Origin: Ascidia mentula
Lineage: Eukaryota; Chordata; Ascidiacea; Phlebobranchia; Ascidiidae
DNA: 64,000 bases
Assembly: GCA_947561715.1 (NCBI GenBank)
Contig: OX387203.1
Coordinates: 17,174,001 to 17,238,000 of the forward strand
Reading direction: 5' to 3'
Shown: positions 21,875 through 32,592 of the stretch, piece by piece
Position numbering within the stretch: position 1 is the stretch's first letter
Layout: the number at the start of each line of letters is the position of its first letter
Made by a program: the position numbers and the translations under genes
Notes under the pieces: generated by a model
Told to the model about the DNA's origin: nothing
Seen by the model: only the letters and a program-made list of their open reading frames with translations
Database searches by the model: none

Positions 21875-24847
21875 ATGTTGTACTTTGTGGGCTTTTTGTT
21901 CGTTTCGTCTGGTTTACTGGAAGTAACATGCTAGGATTCTGCAGAAAATCAAACCTGCCGCATTCCAACAGTTTGCATTAATCCTTACTCTACTGAATGG
22001 AAGGAGGTTGATCTTGAAGGGATAAAAGGCGACAAAGGGTTGCAAGGAGTGAAGGTAAGTACTTAGTTTTCGTTGTTTAAGGACCTATATGGGTATTAAA
22101 GGGGAGAAATCCTGTTTTCAAGGCCCTCAGCTGTAATGAATCTAGCGACTGTTCCGCTTGTTTCCCAATGACCGTTGATGGGTCTTTGTGACATACATAG
22201 GGACCTAAAAAAGTTAAAAAAAAAATTTTGCTCCTTTTGGTGAGACTGTACAGAACAAGGACTTGTTGAGCCCTCTGGAAGATCATATGATCAACAGGGG
22301 ATCCTGGGGGGAGAGCTTTGACACTTTTTCAGCAGCCAAATTTGATGCCATTGCATAGAGAAGAGTTGGAACTTACAAAAAAATGCAAATGAGTAGGTAG
22401 TTGAATGATTCATTTTTCTGCAAAATCCAGTTCCAATTTTTGTTGCCTTTTTTGTCAAAACATTAAATAACCAGGGTGGCTAAACCATGTTTTCGGAGAC
22501 TAATTTTGATCAAAATTTGTAGATATGGGATGGATCTTTCATAAAATCAAGAATGATCGGCCACTTAAACGATTCATTTTTCCACAAATACAGCCTGAAT
22601 TTTGTGCTCCATTTTCAACATAATTTTCAGCAGCACCCACCAGCAAGTAACTACCTAATTGAAATAGCCCAAAACCCCACTAAAACTGCCCCAAACACCC
22701 TAAAATTTCGCCATGACAACAGCATGTAACTAAAATGTATCACTGGTTTGCTTGGCGATGCATGGAATTCTATTGTGACACAGGCTACACGGTGAGCATT
22801 TCCCAGCACCGAAACTTATTTTCATAGAAATACCAATATGCGTCCTTAAAAAAAAATTAATTTAGTCAAACACTTGGTTACAACACGCGTTTCGCCTTAT
22901 TCTAGTTTTTACACAAAAACCTGTGGTGACATCTAACAACTTTCCTGTATAACCTGAAATGTTTATGAAATTTACGAACATTGTATTATTTTAAGGGACC
23001 AATGGGACCCAAAGGAGAAAACGGCGCCATAGGGCCAATGGTGAGTGTGAGCTTTAATATGTGGCAATGTTGTCATTGACCCAGGGCCCACGAGAGAAAC
23101 AAATTTGCCGGTGCGAGGACCTTTTTTGTAAATTAGATTGCATGAGATTGTCGGTGAAACCCAGCCTTTTACGACAGAAATTCCCTAATTTCCCTCTCGT
23201 GGGGCCTGCATTGGCCATGACATTTGTCTAACCTTCCACAAAATCAATGTAGTGTTGCGATTTTTTCAATATATTCTGTTGGCACTATGTGTATTTTTTT
23301 AAAACAATTACCTAATAACGAAAACCATGTTTTTGTCGGTAAAGATCTAACAAACAACACACCGCCCTTGACCAGATAGCAGAAGTAAATTGTTTTGGAA
23401 ATATCTGCACCTTTGTACTTTTGTGGCCATGTCGACATTTTAGATTTTAATCCATCGCTTCACAAAACTTTTGGTGGGAGGCCTGTTATACTTTTTGGGC
23501 AAAAATGCCAATAACAATTGCTTTTTTTGATTAATGTTTTTGGCAAATTGCAAATTTTAATTGAATCGTTGTCAAACCAGCACGAGGCAAATAAACACAT
23601 TGAAAATAAACTTTCCGAAACCGTGGTCTTGTACTTTGTGGTTTATTCGAAGATTGCGCCGAGAAGGATTATGTTGTTTTGCAACTTGCGTTGTAGCCCC
23701 AAGCTTTATTCGCGTATTACTCAAAACATGGGTTTAATTCCGACTGACGCTGATCGTTTGCAACTCTGAACAGGCCGATTTCGGCAGTGTTACGACGTCT
23801 ATTCTCGATAACTTATACTTTGCTAGATTTATGTTTAATTGTTTTTACTGCAGGGTCCATCGGGACAAAAGGGAAATGTCGGTGACGCTGGTTCAATGGT
23901 AAGTTCCACGTTTTGTAAAACTGTTTGGTCGGGAATTTAGAAACCTAACTTTCACAACATTAGGCAAATTTACCTACTTGGTAGTTTAACTTAACACAAA
24001 CATAATATTCTACTTGGACACAGGGCCCTAGTGGCAACAAAGGAGCGAAAGGAGATTCGGTGGAACACAGTTCCTTTCTCGGACTTCAAGGTAAACACAA
24101 ATGTCACTTACTAAACTTGATCACATTTAACAAGATTTATTCTTTGTACAGAGCAAGTACGACGACTCCAGTTGGGTAAGTATCGAGCGATACGTTTTCG
24201 AGAATGCTCCCTTTCATAAAGTTTTAATATCGAAAAACCCTAATAAGGACATGAACAATTTTCACAGATAACTATTGGAATGTAAGTTTCACTGCAACCA
24301 ACGGTTATAGATACAAGATCCTATCTCACACTCGTGGGTTCGAACACGGGAAGTCGGAATGTTCAAACATCGGTGGTCGAGTTGCATCGGTTGGAATGAG
24401 AAATGAGACTGTTTACAGGTTGTTTTTATTGAGTTTTTAATTAGTTCAATTGTTAAAATAAAACAAAGTTTCTTTCCTATAAACTTGGAAACTGAAAAAC
24501 TGTAGTGGAGTGTTTGTTTGTTTGTTCTTGGATATATGTTTTTGGTGAAAAAATGTGAAACAAACACAGTAACTAAAGGGAAAAATTAACTGTTTTTTAT
24601 TAGGAATGTGACTGCTCATTTCGGGAATCAGTTTGGAACGATAGGATTGACCGATATTCAAACAGAAGGAACATTTGTGTGGGAAGATGGAGTCACAGCT
24701 GACCAGGGATGGACAAACTGGGTTGCGGGAGAACCAAACAACGCTTTTGATAAGGAAGATTGTGTCAATGTTCTTGGGCCAGGCCTTTGGAATGATATTC
24801 CTTGTGAGATAGTTTCTGTGATCCTTTGTGAATTCGCTCCGATGTAA
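21875..24847 (+). pseudogene. MBL-like collectin, gene 2, with one nonsense codon
   Basis: The exon set matches gene 1: 21875-22054, 22996-23040, 23854-23898, 24024-24090, 24152-24175, 24268-24418 and 24604-24847. All splice sites and phases are preserved. Codon 20 is TAG (21932-21934) where gene 1 has CAG, cutting the product just after the signal peptide. Without that stop the frame would give 251 aa with 18 Gly-X-Y triplets, the four lectin cysteines, EPN and WND. The lectin exons differ from gene 1 at many residues, including a two-residue loss near residue 181 and altered residues around EPN. This is a very young pseudogene, a null allele in this individual, or a sequence error. Downstream Met codons lack a signal peptide. 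Confidence 0.85.
22081..22845 (+). mobile_element. TTAA-flanked MITE, copy C, in intron 1 of collectin 2
   Basis: 765 bp with TTAA at 22077-22080 and 22846-22849. It is nearly identical to copy B and at the same position in the gene, so it was copied with the unit and not inserted separately. Confidence 0.88.
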
Positions 24848-25222
24848 ACATTATGACTTGCACTACAAAAATACTGCTATCACTAAAGCTGTTTCCAACA
24901 TAAAGACATTAAAACGTACATAACGTGGTAACTAATACTTTCCAACAACATATAGTAATAATTGCCGGTCATTTTAAATCAACGTTGTGGTTACGAAAGC
25001 TTATCACAGATTTTGCAATAATTCTAAGCCCGATAAATCTTACCCACATTGAATTTTATTAAAGTGATAATGTCATTCTCTACCAAAATGTCTTTTAATA
25101 GAAATTAATATAGTATCTCTGTTGGTAGCAGTGTTTTTTCCCTTTGGGACGTATTGTTCTTGTTGTTATACAGCTTTTATCGATGCGGGTGAAACTAAAC
25201 AGCCAACTGCAAGCCTGTATGT

Positions 25223-25447
25223 GTAGAATACCTCGTTATTTTGCTATATTTTTTTAACAAATAATTGCAAAATATCCTGCCATAATGTAGCGAGTGGTCT
25301 GAGATCCTCGTTAGTTAGCGAGGAACTTAACGAGAATCCTTAAGCGAGAACGCGGCTCGTCATACCAAAAGTTGCGTTAGCGAGGTTTTGCGTCAATAGC
25401 GAGCTCGCTAAACTTAGCGAGGTGTGCTCATCATGCCGCCCCTGAAA
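25223..25447 (+). mobile_element. hAT-like MITE, right-end fragment
   Basis: The sequence agcgagtggtctgagatcct through gctcatcatgccgcccctg matches the right end of the 1.07-kb element at 32593-33667 almost base for base. The left terminal repeat is absent. It abuts the end of collectin unit 2. Confidence 0.8.
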
Positions 25448-26400
25448 TCGCTTTTGCTTTTCAATTAAATGCGGCAAATTTGGTATTATCAGCACTTGCA
25501 CTGAGGCTGACAGAAAACTATTTTTCTGTGGGACTATTACTTGTAATAGATCTGCTTTGGTCTGGCGCATAGTGTTTTAGATTAGTTTACCAATTGTATT
25601 TCACTGGATTAACCGGGATCGCATCGAAAAGCCCCCAACAGAATGACTGCGCTTGAAGAACTGACCACACAAATTCATGCACATACAGCACTAAAAAAAT
25701 GTTTTTGTCACTAGTGGGCGATAAGTGACTGGAGGTGCTTTCCATGTTCCTCGAAACACACAAACTTACAAATTTAAGCATAAATTTAACACACATTGCA
25801 CAGTTCACAAAATGGCATCCCCAAAATCAAGTTTTGAAGGCCATCCTGTGGTCGGTGCCCATGAAGATCTACTGGTACTATTCAAAGAGAAAAAAAATGG
25901 TATGGGATTTTTAATTGGCAAATGATTTTTTCCAACAACAACTAAATGGTTAGCTTAGATTTTTCTTTCTAGTCTGTGTGAATGTGAATTCAGGCAACTG
26001 CTTGTGAAGCACAATATATGTAAAACTTACAGATTTGGTCACAAAATTTATTTTTATTCAATTTATTGTGAGGCAGCTGAGTGTATCGCCAAGTTCCAAT
26101 GAATTGTGTAATCCGATTTTGACATGAGAAGATCTGGTCACATAGAAACAGTGCAGACATGCACGAAAATATTATAACCAGTAAAAAGTCGTAATAACTC
26201 ACACAATTTTACAAAACAGGAACAGAGAAAGCTCATGTTACAACTTTAAATGTTAACATGTAAACTGCTGCTTCAAAAAGCGGTAGGCATTTGTAGCATG
26301 AGCAGAGTCTATTTCGTGTGGAGAACACATGATTTCTCTACACTTTACAGCAACATTATCTTCTAACCATGTGGTTGGGGCACTTATGACTCCAGACTGC
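25448..26400. other. No confident gene
   Basis: A frame starting ATGGCATCCCC (about 25811) could be a short first exon of roughly 30 codons, ending in a possible donor. The text just before it (tttttgtcactag, then ggcgat) also occurs near 51610, suggesting a dispersed repeat. Nothing is firm. Confidence 0.3.
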
Positions 26401-26408
26401 AACAGTTT

Positions 26409-27220
26409 TCAGATTATCCTGACTGATTGCAAACCCTTTTCTGGAAGCACCATAATACTCAGGAAAGAATAGAGATGATTTGGAACACCACATGGTAATT
26501 CCAACCCTCTTTGAGCTCTAATACGATGACTATTCCAATAGTTAACAAACACACCCCATTCGCGCGTAGGTATAGGCTGATAAACATAAAACAATAACTG
26601 TCTGTCAAGTAGGTTGTGTTGATTATAAATCTTTTCATGCAAGAGTTCATTTAACTGATGCTTCAAGAACTTTTCGAGCCTCTCATGCAAATCTCGCCAC
26701 CAACGTTCAATTTTGTTGGTGTTTGATGACCCATATAATATTGCATTTGTTGGATTGTCCATATTTGAAACAAGGTACAATAGGTAAGAGTGGATCGTTG
26801 CCATTTTGCTGGTTTCGGTTCCTCTGTCCATCCTCAAATGATGTGAAAGTCATTGCAGGTCAAACAGAAACTCTAGATATTTTTTCCCAATAATGAGGGG
26901 GTTAGAATTAGAATGCGTAACAAATAAAAAACAAAATTTTCCTGGAAAATGTGTCCATGTATCCATATATACCAAGAGGAAAAGTTGAATTTTGGTATCC
27001 ACAGAGGTTGTCATGACCATCCAGTGATATTACCCACAATGGACCTTGTGAAGTAATGTTTTTCATGTTTCTGCTTCCTTTTAACATTCCGTAAACGCAT
27101 CCCTTCAGAATCTAAATGAGTCATCATGCAGTGCACTAAGTGCCTTGGAACCCTAATGTTATATACACATCTCAGCTTTTGATTCATAGCCCGGTATCCG
27201 AGTAACTTCCCAGCAAACAA
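26409..27220 (-). pseudogene. Integrase-fold (rve-like DDE) transposase remnant
   Basis: On the minus strand, 27220-27011 gives an N-terminal part (LLGYRAMNQKLRCVY). Further on there is a piece with SLDGHDNLCGYQN, then 26837-26409 with RMDRGTETSKMA and SSNTNKIERWWRDLHERL. These look like the three acidic motifs of an integrase-type DDE enzyme found in animal transposons of the IS3EU/Ginger sort. The exact family is uncertain. The gene is broken by at least two frame changes. Confidence 0.55.
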
Positions 27221-27224
27221 TTTG

Positions 27225-27690
27225 ACGTATTTTCAACGTAGATTTCGTGTTACAACTTAGTCGCCAATGTCTTAAAAACGTTTTGGAAAACGTTGATTGC
27301 ACACGTTGAGAGTACGTAATGCACTGTCACGTTCTTAACAAACGTTTATTTTGCGTTTAATCAAACGTTATGTATACATAAAAGTGTCGATACGAAACGA
27401 TATCCTAAAAACGTTCATTGCACACGTACTTGAGTGTACGTAATGCACTGTCACCTTCATAACAAACGTTTATTTTGCGTTTATTTAAACGTTGTGTATA
27501 CGATACGAAACGATGTCTTGAAAACGTGGTTAACACACGTGGAGAATACGTAGTACACAATTACGTCAAAAACCTACGTTTGTTTTACATCTGCGCGAAC
27601 GTTGTGTTGACGTAAGTTTTGTCCACTTGGAAATACGTCCGTTTTACGTTGTGACGTATATCATTGCAGAACATTTGGCGTTGGTTTCAA
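27225..27690. repeat. ACGT-dense degenerate tandem repeat
   Basis: Three diverged units of roughly 115-120 bp start near 27287, 27407 and 27520, each with aaaacgt followed by cacacgt and a tacgta word. The tetramer ACGT (as aacgtt, acgtaa, aaacgttt) occurs many times, against about two expected by chance in 465 bp. There is no ORF. It may be the subterminal region of a transposon. Confidence 0.6.
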
Positions 27691-27832
27691 AAAGGTTTTG
27701 TGAACATACTTCCGAGCGTTCTCCAGTAGTGGTTAAAGCGACGCGTTTTCACCGTTGCGTTACAACTTTTCGCCTACGTTGCAGTTCATGTTTTAATTGA
27801 TCGAGGTTCGTATTTTGTTACGTTGGACAACA

Positions 27833-28066
27833 ATGGTACAAAACGTTGATTATTTAGTAATTACATGGGCTTTTATATTGATAACCTTTATAGTTATCTT
27901 TTGTGTGTTGCTCATCTACGTAGTTATGACCAGAACAACAAGGAAACACCAGTCATCTTACTCAAGAAAGAATTTATTTAGACAAAGTCAGCACATTAAT
28001 ACTAATTCGGAATCCGAAGAAAGGAGTGCAGTGGTGTCACATGAGCTGCTGGCACTGCTGCTGTAA
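27833..28066 (+). CDS. Possible small single-pass membrane protein (77 aa)
   Basis: The ATG at 27833 opens a 77-codon frame with a strong hydrophobic stretch (about residues 7-36: VDYLVITWAFILITFIVIFC and on to YVVM). A basic and Ser-rich tail follows (RTTRKHQSSYSRK). No homologue is recognised. No introns, Kozak support or neighbours confirm it. A chance hydrophobic frame in AT-rich DNA is a real alternative. Confidence 0.3.
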   Translation: MVQNVDYLVITWAFILITFIVIFCVLLIYVVMTRTTRKHQSSYSRKNLFRQSQHINTNSESEERSAVVSHELLALLL

Positions 28067-28153
28067 CTTGAATTCAGGGACTGCAAAAATAATACAAACA
28101 GTGTTATGGAAGTAATGCCGCAACACACACATATCTGCAAAATACCTTTTTTT

Positions 28154-28237
28154 TACCTCAATACACACATATACGTAAAATATCATTTTTTGCAGGCAAG
28201 AAAAACGATATTTTGCGGATATGTGTGTGCTGAGGTA
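28154..28237. repeat. Imperfect hairpin of 32-bp arms
   Basis: tacctcaatacacacatata (28154) is mirrored by tatgtgtgtgctgaggta at 28220-28237. The inner parts cgtaaaatatc and cgatattttgcg also pair. The loop is about 20 bp. A third related piece (cacacacatatctgcaaaat) lies just upstream at 28124. It resembles a palindromic MITE. Confidence 0.6.
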
Positions 28238-28913
28238 AAGGCTGAAATGTGTAAATGATATCTGAAGAACTTTGGTGACAACATACATAACCATAACTTG
28301 AAATTGGAAAAATATGTTATTATTTTGAAAATGGAAAATATTGGCTTTTATTTCAACAAAAACATTTTACATTGCAGTTCTATTTATCATGGCACTACAT
28401 TACATGTACCTGGTAGAGGTCACCACCCTGTCTCCTTGGTACATGTTTAAGAAATTAACTGATTTCTTTTTCGATAGCTTTGACATCTGTGTTCGTACCT
28501 CTCAAACATGCCTCTACAAATAACATTAAAATTTGACTACCATAGCTAAATGAATGGTTCCCGACCTGTTATAATAATTTATACGTGACAATTAAGGAAA
28601 AAAATGCAGGCATTTTTAAGCTGAAAACATTACCTGGATAAATAATTTCCTCCCCCTAAAATTTTGTGGAGAAGAAAAAATGTTTTTTGTTACAATCAGA
28701 AATATCTTATATGTGGTTAATACAACCCAATACAACAAAGATGTTTATTTTCCCTGATAATCAAATCACATACTTATAATTGCCTTGTTTGTACAAGATT
28801 GGCAAAACGAATCTTTTCCCTTTCTTCCTTTGTAACTGTACATAGACCACAATTTGTTAGTTCCCATTCTTCTCATCATCATTCTTACTTTATCTCCCAC
28901 CGAAGAACCTCCT
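28238..28913. other. No gene seen
   Basis: AT-rich sequence with short ORFs that have no recognised content. Confidence 0.45.
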
Positions 28914-28939
28914 GTAACGTTTATGCCTTGACGTAATGT

Positions 28940-29389
28940 TCATTTGGCAGAACTTGAACCCACCAGTAAATCATCGATATAGCAGAATACGAACGGTAAC
29001 CCTTTTAAGACTTTATCCATAAAAGCTTGAAATGATTGTGGAGCATTTCGAAGACCAAAAGGCATTCTTAAATATTCGACAGCTCTCCCAGGAATGACAA
29101 TTGCGGTTTTGGCAATAGAATCGGCCGCCAAAGGAATGTTGAAAAACGCAGATTTCAGATCGAGGGCTGTAAAAATCGTTTTTCCATGTAACCCATTTAC
29201 AAAATCTGCTAAGTGGGGTATAGGTCTCTGCATACTTTCTGTGACAGCGTTTAAAGCTCGAAAATCGCCGCATAATCTCAGACCACCGTCCTTTTTGTTT
29301 ACTACATGCAACGGCGAAGCCCATACACTTTCACTGTCTCTTATGACACCTTTCTTTTCTAATTCATCAAATTGTTCATTACACCCCAC
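28940..29389 (-). mobile_element. Gypsy-type reverse transcriptase fossil fragment
   Basis: About 150 residues of RT are recognisable, including the LRLCGDFRALN and FCYIDDLLV regions. The fragment is isolated and lacks the rest of a pol gene. It is a Ty3/Gypsy-class fossil and clearly incomplete. Confidence 0.8.
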
Positions 29390-29412
29390 ATACCGTTGAT
29401 TATCAGTCTATA

Positions 29413-29859
29413 ATGAACGAATTCCCTAGACCTTCCACTGGCCTAGATGATATGACAAGCATGTTAATGGCTTTGTCGCAAGCTCGATTGACACATGATA
29501 AGCTATATCATTACATAAGTTCTAATTTAAAGAGCAATGTTGACGCTGATATGGGTTTTGTCACGAGAACGGCAGAAAACGTGGTAACAAATGTTTTTAT
29601 TGCTGCCATTAGCAACATAACCAGCCCTTTTATAGGGGGTATCATGATTATCTTTTTCTTTTTGGCACTGATTTGGGGTGGAATCCTAACATTTTGGGCT
29701 CTTAAACATTATCTGCCAATCGGATTACAAATAGCCCGGGGAAAAATAAGCGCTTATCGTGATAAACGAATGGCTGACGCTAACGGACCTGATGGGAGAA
29801 CGGATGTAGGATTGGTTCCTGCTTCCAATGTTAGCCAAATTTATCCTAATTTGGATTGA
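29413..29859 (+). mobile_element. Membrane-anchored (envelope-like) ORF fossil before an LTR
   Basis: A 148-codon frame has one strong transmembrane stretch (about residues 70-95) and a basic cytoplasmic tail. It lies about 310 bp before the LTR at 30172, the position of an env gene in errantivirus-like elements. I see no direct sequence match, so the env label rests on position and topology. It appears to be a C-terminal piece only. Confidence 0.4.
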
Positions 29860-30171
29860 GAGTTGAGGAATGATTGCATTTAGTGGTGTTAAAAAAAAAA
29901 AAAACAAAAAAAAAACCCCAAAAACCTCGTAAAATATATATAAAAAAATATTATACCACAAAAACAAAAGAAAACATAGATTGTCCTTAACACACTAATT
30001 CCATTGTGCCTGTTTTGTTTTATTTTCTTGCCACGTACTCCATTTATTACTCTTTGGTGTTTTGTATTTTTGTATGTGTGTTTCGTTACGTCGTTGTTTT
30101 TCATTTTTCTTTTCTCTCTTATATCGTTGTTCTTTGCCTATTCTGTAAAACACTTTTTGGGTTGAGACGAG

Positions 30172-30600
30172 TGTAACGTTTATGCCTTGACGTAATGTTC
30201 ATTTGGGTAACTTTCCATGAGGTAAGGCAGAGTGACTTGTCATTTTGTACCGCCCAGATAAATACCACAGTCCTCGGAACTGCCCAGGAAAATTGGTTGT
30301 AACACGTAATTAAGTATCGTGGTTCTCACGGAAGCCACATGACCGATTGCCTATATAATTTGTGGCTTTTACGGTTGATTCATTCTACATTGTTGGTACG
30401 CCTTGGCGTAGAATCACGTTGTTTATTCTACTCTGGGGTTGAGTTGTATTCTGAACATATATCCTTTTGTCTTGGTGAATAAAACATACTAACACAAGTT
30501 TGGTTAGTACGAAGAGGAGTCAGGAGTCAGGGAAACGCATCTCGCAGTTGAACACGCAATTCAAACAAACAAACAATACACATCTCTACACTCCAAGACT
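30172..30600 (+). repeat. Solo-looking LTR
   Basis: It starts TGTAACG, contains a TATA-like box and a polyadenylation signal in the right order, and ends near 30600 around acaatacaca. Only the first ~34 bp recur at 28914, so the partner LTR is not complete in this window. Confidence 0.5.
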
Positions 30601-31332
30601 TCGTAAGTAATTGATCTTAATGATAAAGGTTTGTGTAAAGTGTTGTTGCAGCCTATACAAGTTACTTACAAATGAATTTTAAAGGATTTTTCCAACAAAA
30701 GCTTTTCAAGTTCTTCCAATGTTTCTAAAGGCTTGTTTAGAAATGTAAACTCTGCATTATCTTCTTCCTATTTGCTTTCCAAGAGATTTTTAACCATTTT
30801 TATTTCTTGTTTCATGTCACATATATCTCTTGCAATAGTCTGGATTGTTACAGCTGCACAAAAAACTATTGAACTAAATGCAAAACTAACTAAAAATTTG
30901 CTACATACCCTCTGTATGCTGCATCATTTCATCTAAAACAGAAATATTTTTTCAACACAAGTTCAGGTTGTTTTGCAAACCCTCTTACCAGCAATTGAAG
31001 AACAAAGTGACCTTTTTCGTGTGTTGCCTGCCAATGAAAATTTTTTTAAAGGCTAATCAACTACCTTTTTTTTCATTAGGAAAAACAAACGACGTTCTTT
31101 TCTTTACCTACACAATTAAAACTTAAATTAGTACTATCATTTTCTTTTCCCACTTCGTTGTTTATGTCTTCATCTGGAAGAGCACATATGGGTACATCTA
31201 CACAGATCACCACTTTGTTACATTGCTATGATTAGAATGTCATGTGTCGTTCACCTTCATCGAGAAATCTTCTTATTTTTTTGAGGTCTCTCAATCTCAT
31301 CACAGCTCTCCATATTTGATGTTTGCAGGGCC
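30601..31332. other. No gene seen
   Basis: AT-rich sequence with no supported ORF. Confidence 0.5.
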
Positions 31333-31436
31333 AAAAAAGCCATATTACTGCAAAGCTGCAGACAGGGTGTGTAGACACACTGTTTGGACCTGTAAGGTCT
31401 CACCAGTGCAGCTGTTGAGTGGCACTATGCTAGCTT
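31333..31436 (-). repeat. Dispersed repeat, inverted partner of 13990-14082
   Basis: In reverse it carries the same blocks in order (agctagcat, gagaccttacaggtcc, aaacagtgtgt, tgcagct) as 13990-14082. Unknown family. Confidence 0.55.
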
Positions 31437-31602
31437 TTTACAACTTTATGCAATTGTAGAATTATAATAGAACAAACCTGATTTGTACAAAATCCTTATT
31501 TGGTGTTGTCCCCAGTTTTTTCACCTGGCAATTCACCTTTTTCGCCTTCCAGTTCTGGAAATAAAAACAACATAAGCAAAAATTCAAACTTATATACAAC
31601 AA

Positions 31603-32064
31603 ATTAACACACATACTTTTTCCTGCGTAAATATCCATGAGTTATGTACAATTTCAGCTGTTTTTTCATCAACAAATATTACAACAACATTTTTAACAAA
31701 ATATGTTGAACCTGCAATTAATACCACACACAGCACTATCTGTAAACAACAGACATCATATTTCATGCATAACCGCCATAAATATGCATTTACGACCAAA
31801 TTTCAAAGCAATAGCTTTTGTTATACTAACATCTTGTTTTAATACAACTGTTTCAGTGTCCTCCGCAGTAGTAACAAATATGCCCAGCTTTTTAGAATCA
31901 CATGGCGCAAGAAAAAAACTTTTTGCATTATTATACACACGACAAAACAATTTTTCACATCTATGTGCTTCAAGGATTTCTAAGCACATCTCAGGCTGTT
32001 TAGCAAAATTCAACCAAAGAGACGCTAGTCGACAAAACTTTTTTTCCAGTCGACAAAACTTCAA
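31603..32064 (-). pseudogene. Unrecognised minus-strand ORF pair, probably a decayed gene
   Basis: A 102-codon frame (32064-31756) includes QPEMCLEILEAHRCEKLFCR. An overlapping frame has NVVVIFVDEKTAEIVHNSWI. That last piece resembles the short N-terminal vvEF.dd..veiVp.sWl module seen in many animal transposon-associated proteins. This is a weak resemblance, and the frames do not join cleanly. Confidence 0.3.
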
Positions 32065-32066
32065 AC

Positions 32067-32348
32067 CATAGCGTCCTCTATAACAGGCCTGGACACCGGT
32101 CGCGCTCGTTTCAAAACTGGAGGCGGATGTGTTTCAACTGGTTTCTGCGGTCGTGCGAGAGTTGTAGACAGTTTTTAGTGTGTTATTGCTCGGATAATCA
32201 CATTAAATAGTTTTTGCTGTGTTATTGATAGGTAAATGCATGTGAAACGTATGAATGTATTAAATTTACGCTTATTTTGAGTTAGCGAACGTTTGCGAGA
32301 TTCGTCCAGCAAGGTCAAAAAGTTGTGTTTGTGTACATGTAGGTCCCT
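32067..32348 (+). repeat. Dispersed repeat, copy 2 (partner 14562-14843)
   Basis: Same ~282-bp element as at 14562, same orientation, from catagcgtcctctataaca to tgtaggtccct. No ORF. Confidence 0.75.
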
Positions 32349-32592
32349 GTTGGGCTTTTGGAAGTTGGTGTTAAGTTTGTTTATATTATTTATTGTAAAA
32401 CAGGTCAGATACCTATTTAAACTGTTTTGTTTATAGATTATCATGATAATTAAACATGCCAATATTTCCAGTGCACTTCAGAATATCATGCAATAAAACA
32501 TTTAAAATATAAAGTAGAGCAGAAAATGAGTAGTGTTTGAATAAAAATAGTAGATAAGAATCTATGGACATTAATACCAGACATTTAGGTTC

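Larger units (their letters stand above)
20843..25222 (+). repeat. Tandem segmental duplication, unit 2
   Basis: Second copy of the 4.37-kb unit. It starts with a 96-bp stub of MITE copy A (20843-20938). It matches unit 1 almost perfectly to about 24190, then differs at roughly one base in ten through the lectin exons and 3' flank. It ends near 25222, where a hAT-like MITE fragment begins. Confidence 0.92.
28914..30600. mobile_element. LTR-retroelement fossil cluster with one LTR
   Basis: The word TGTAACGTTTATGCCTTGAC and the next ~14 bp occur at 28914 and again at 30172. From 30172 to about 30600 the sequence looks like a single LTR, with a TATA-like tatataa near 30351 and an AATAAA near 30478. 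Between the two lie a reverse-strand Gypsy RT piece and a forward ORF with a membrane anchor. The cluster is a broken mosaic of LTR-element parts in mixed orientation. Confidence 0.6.
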
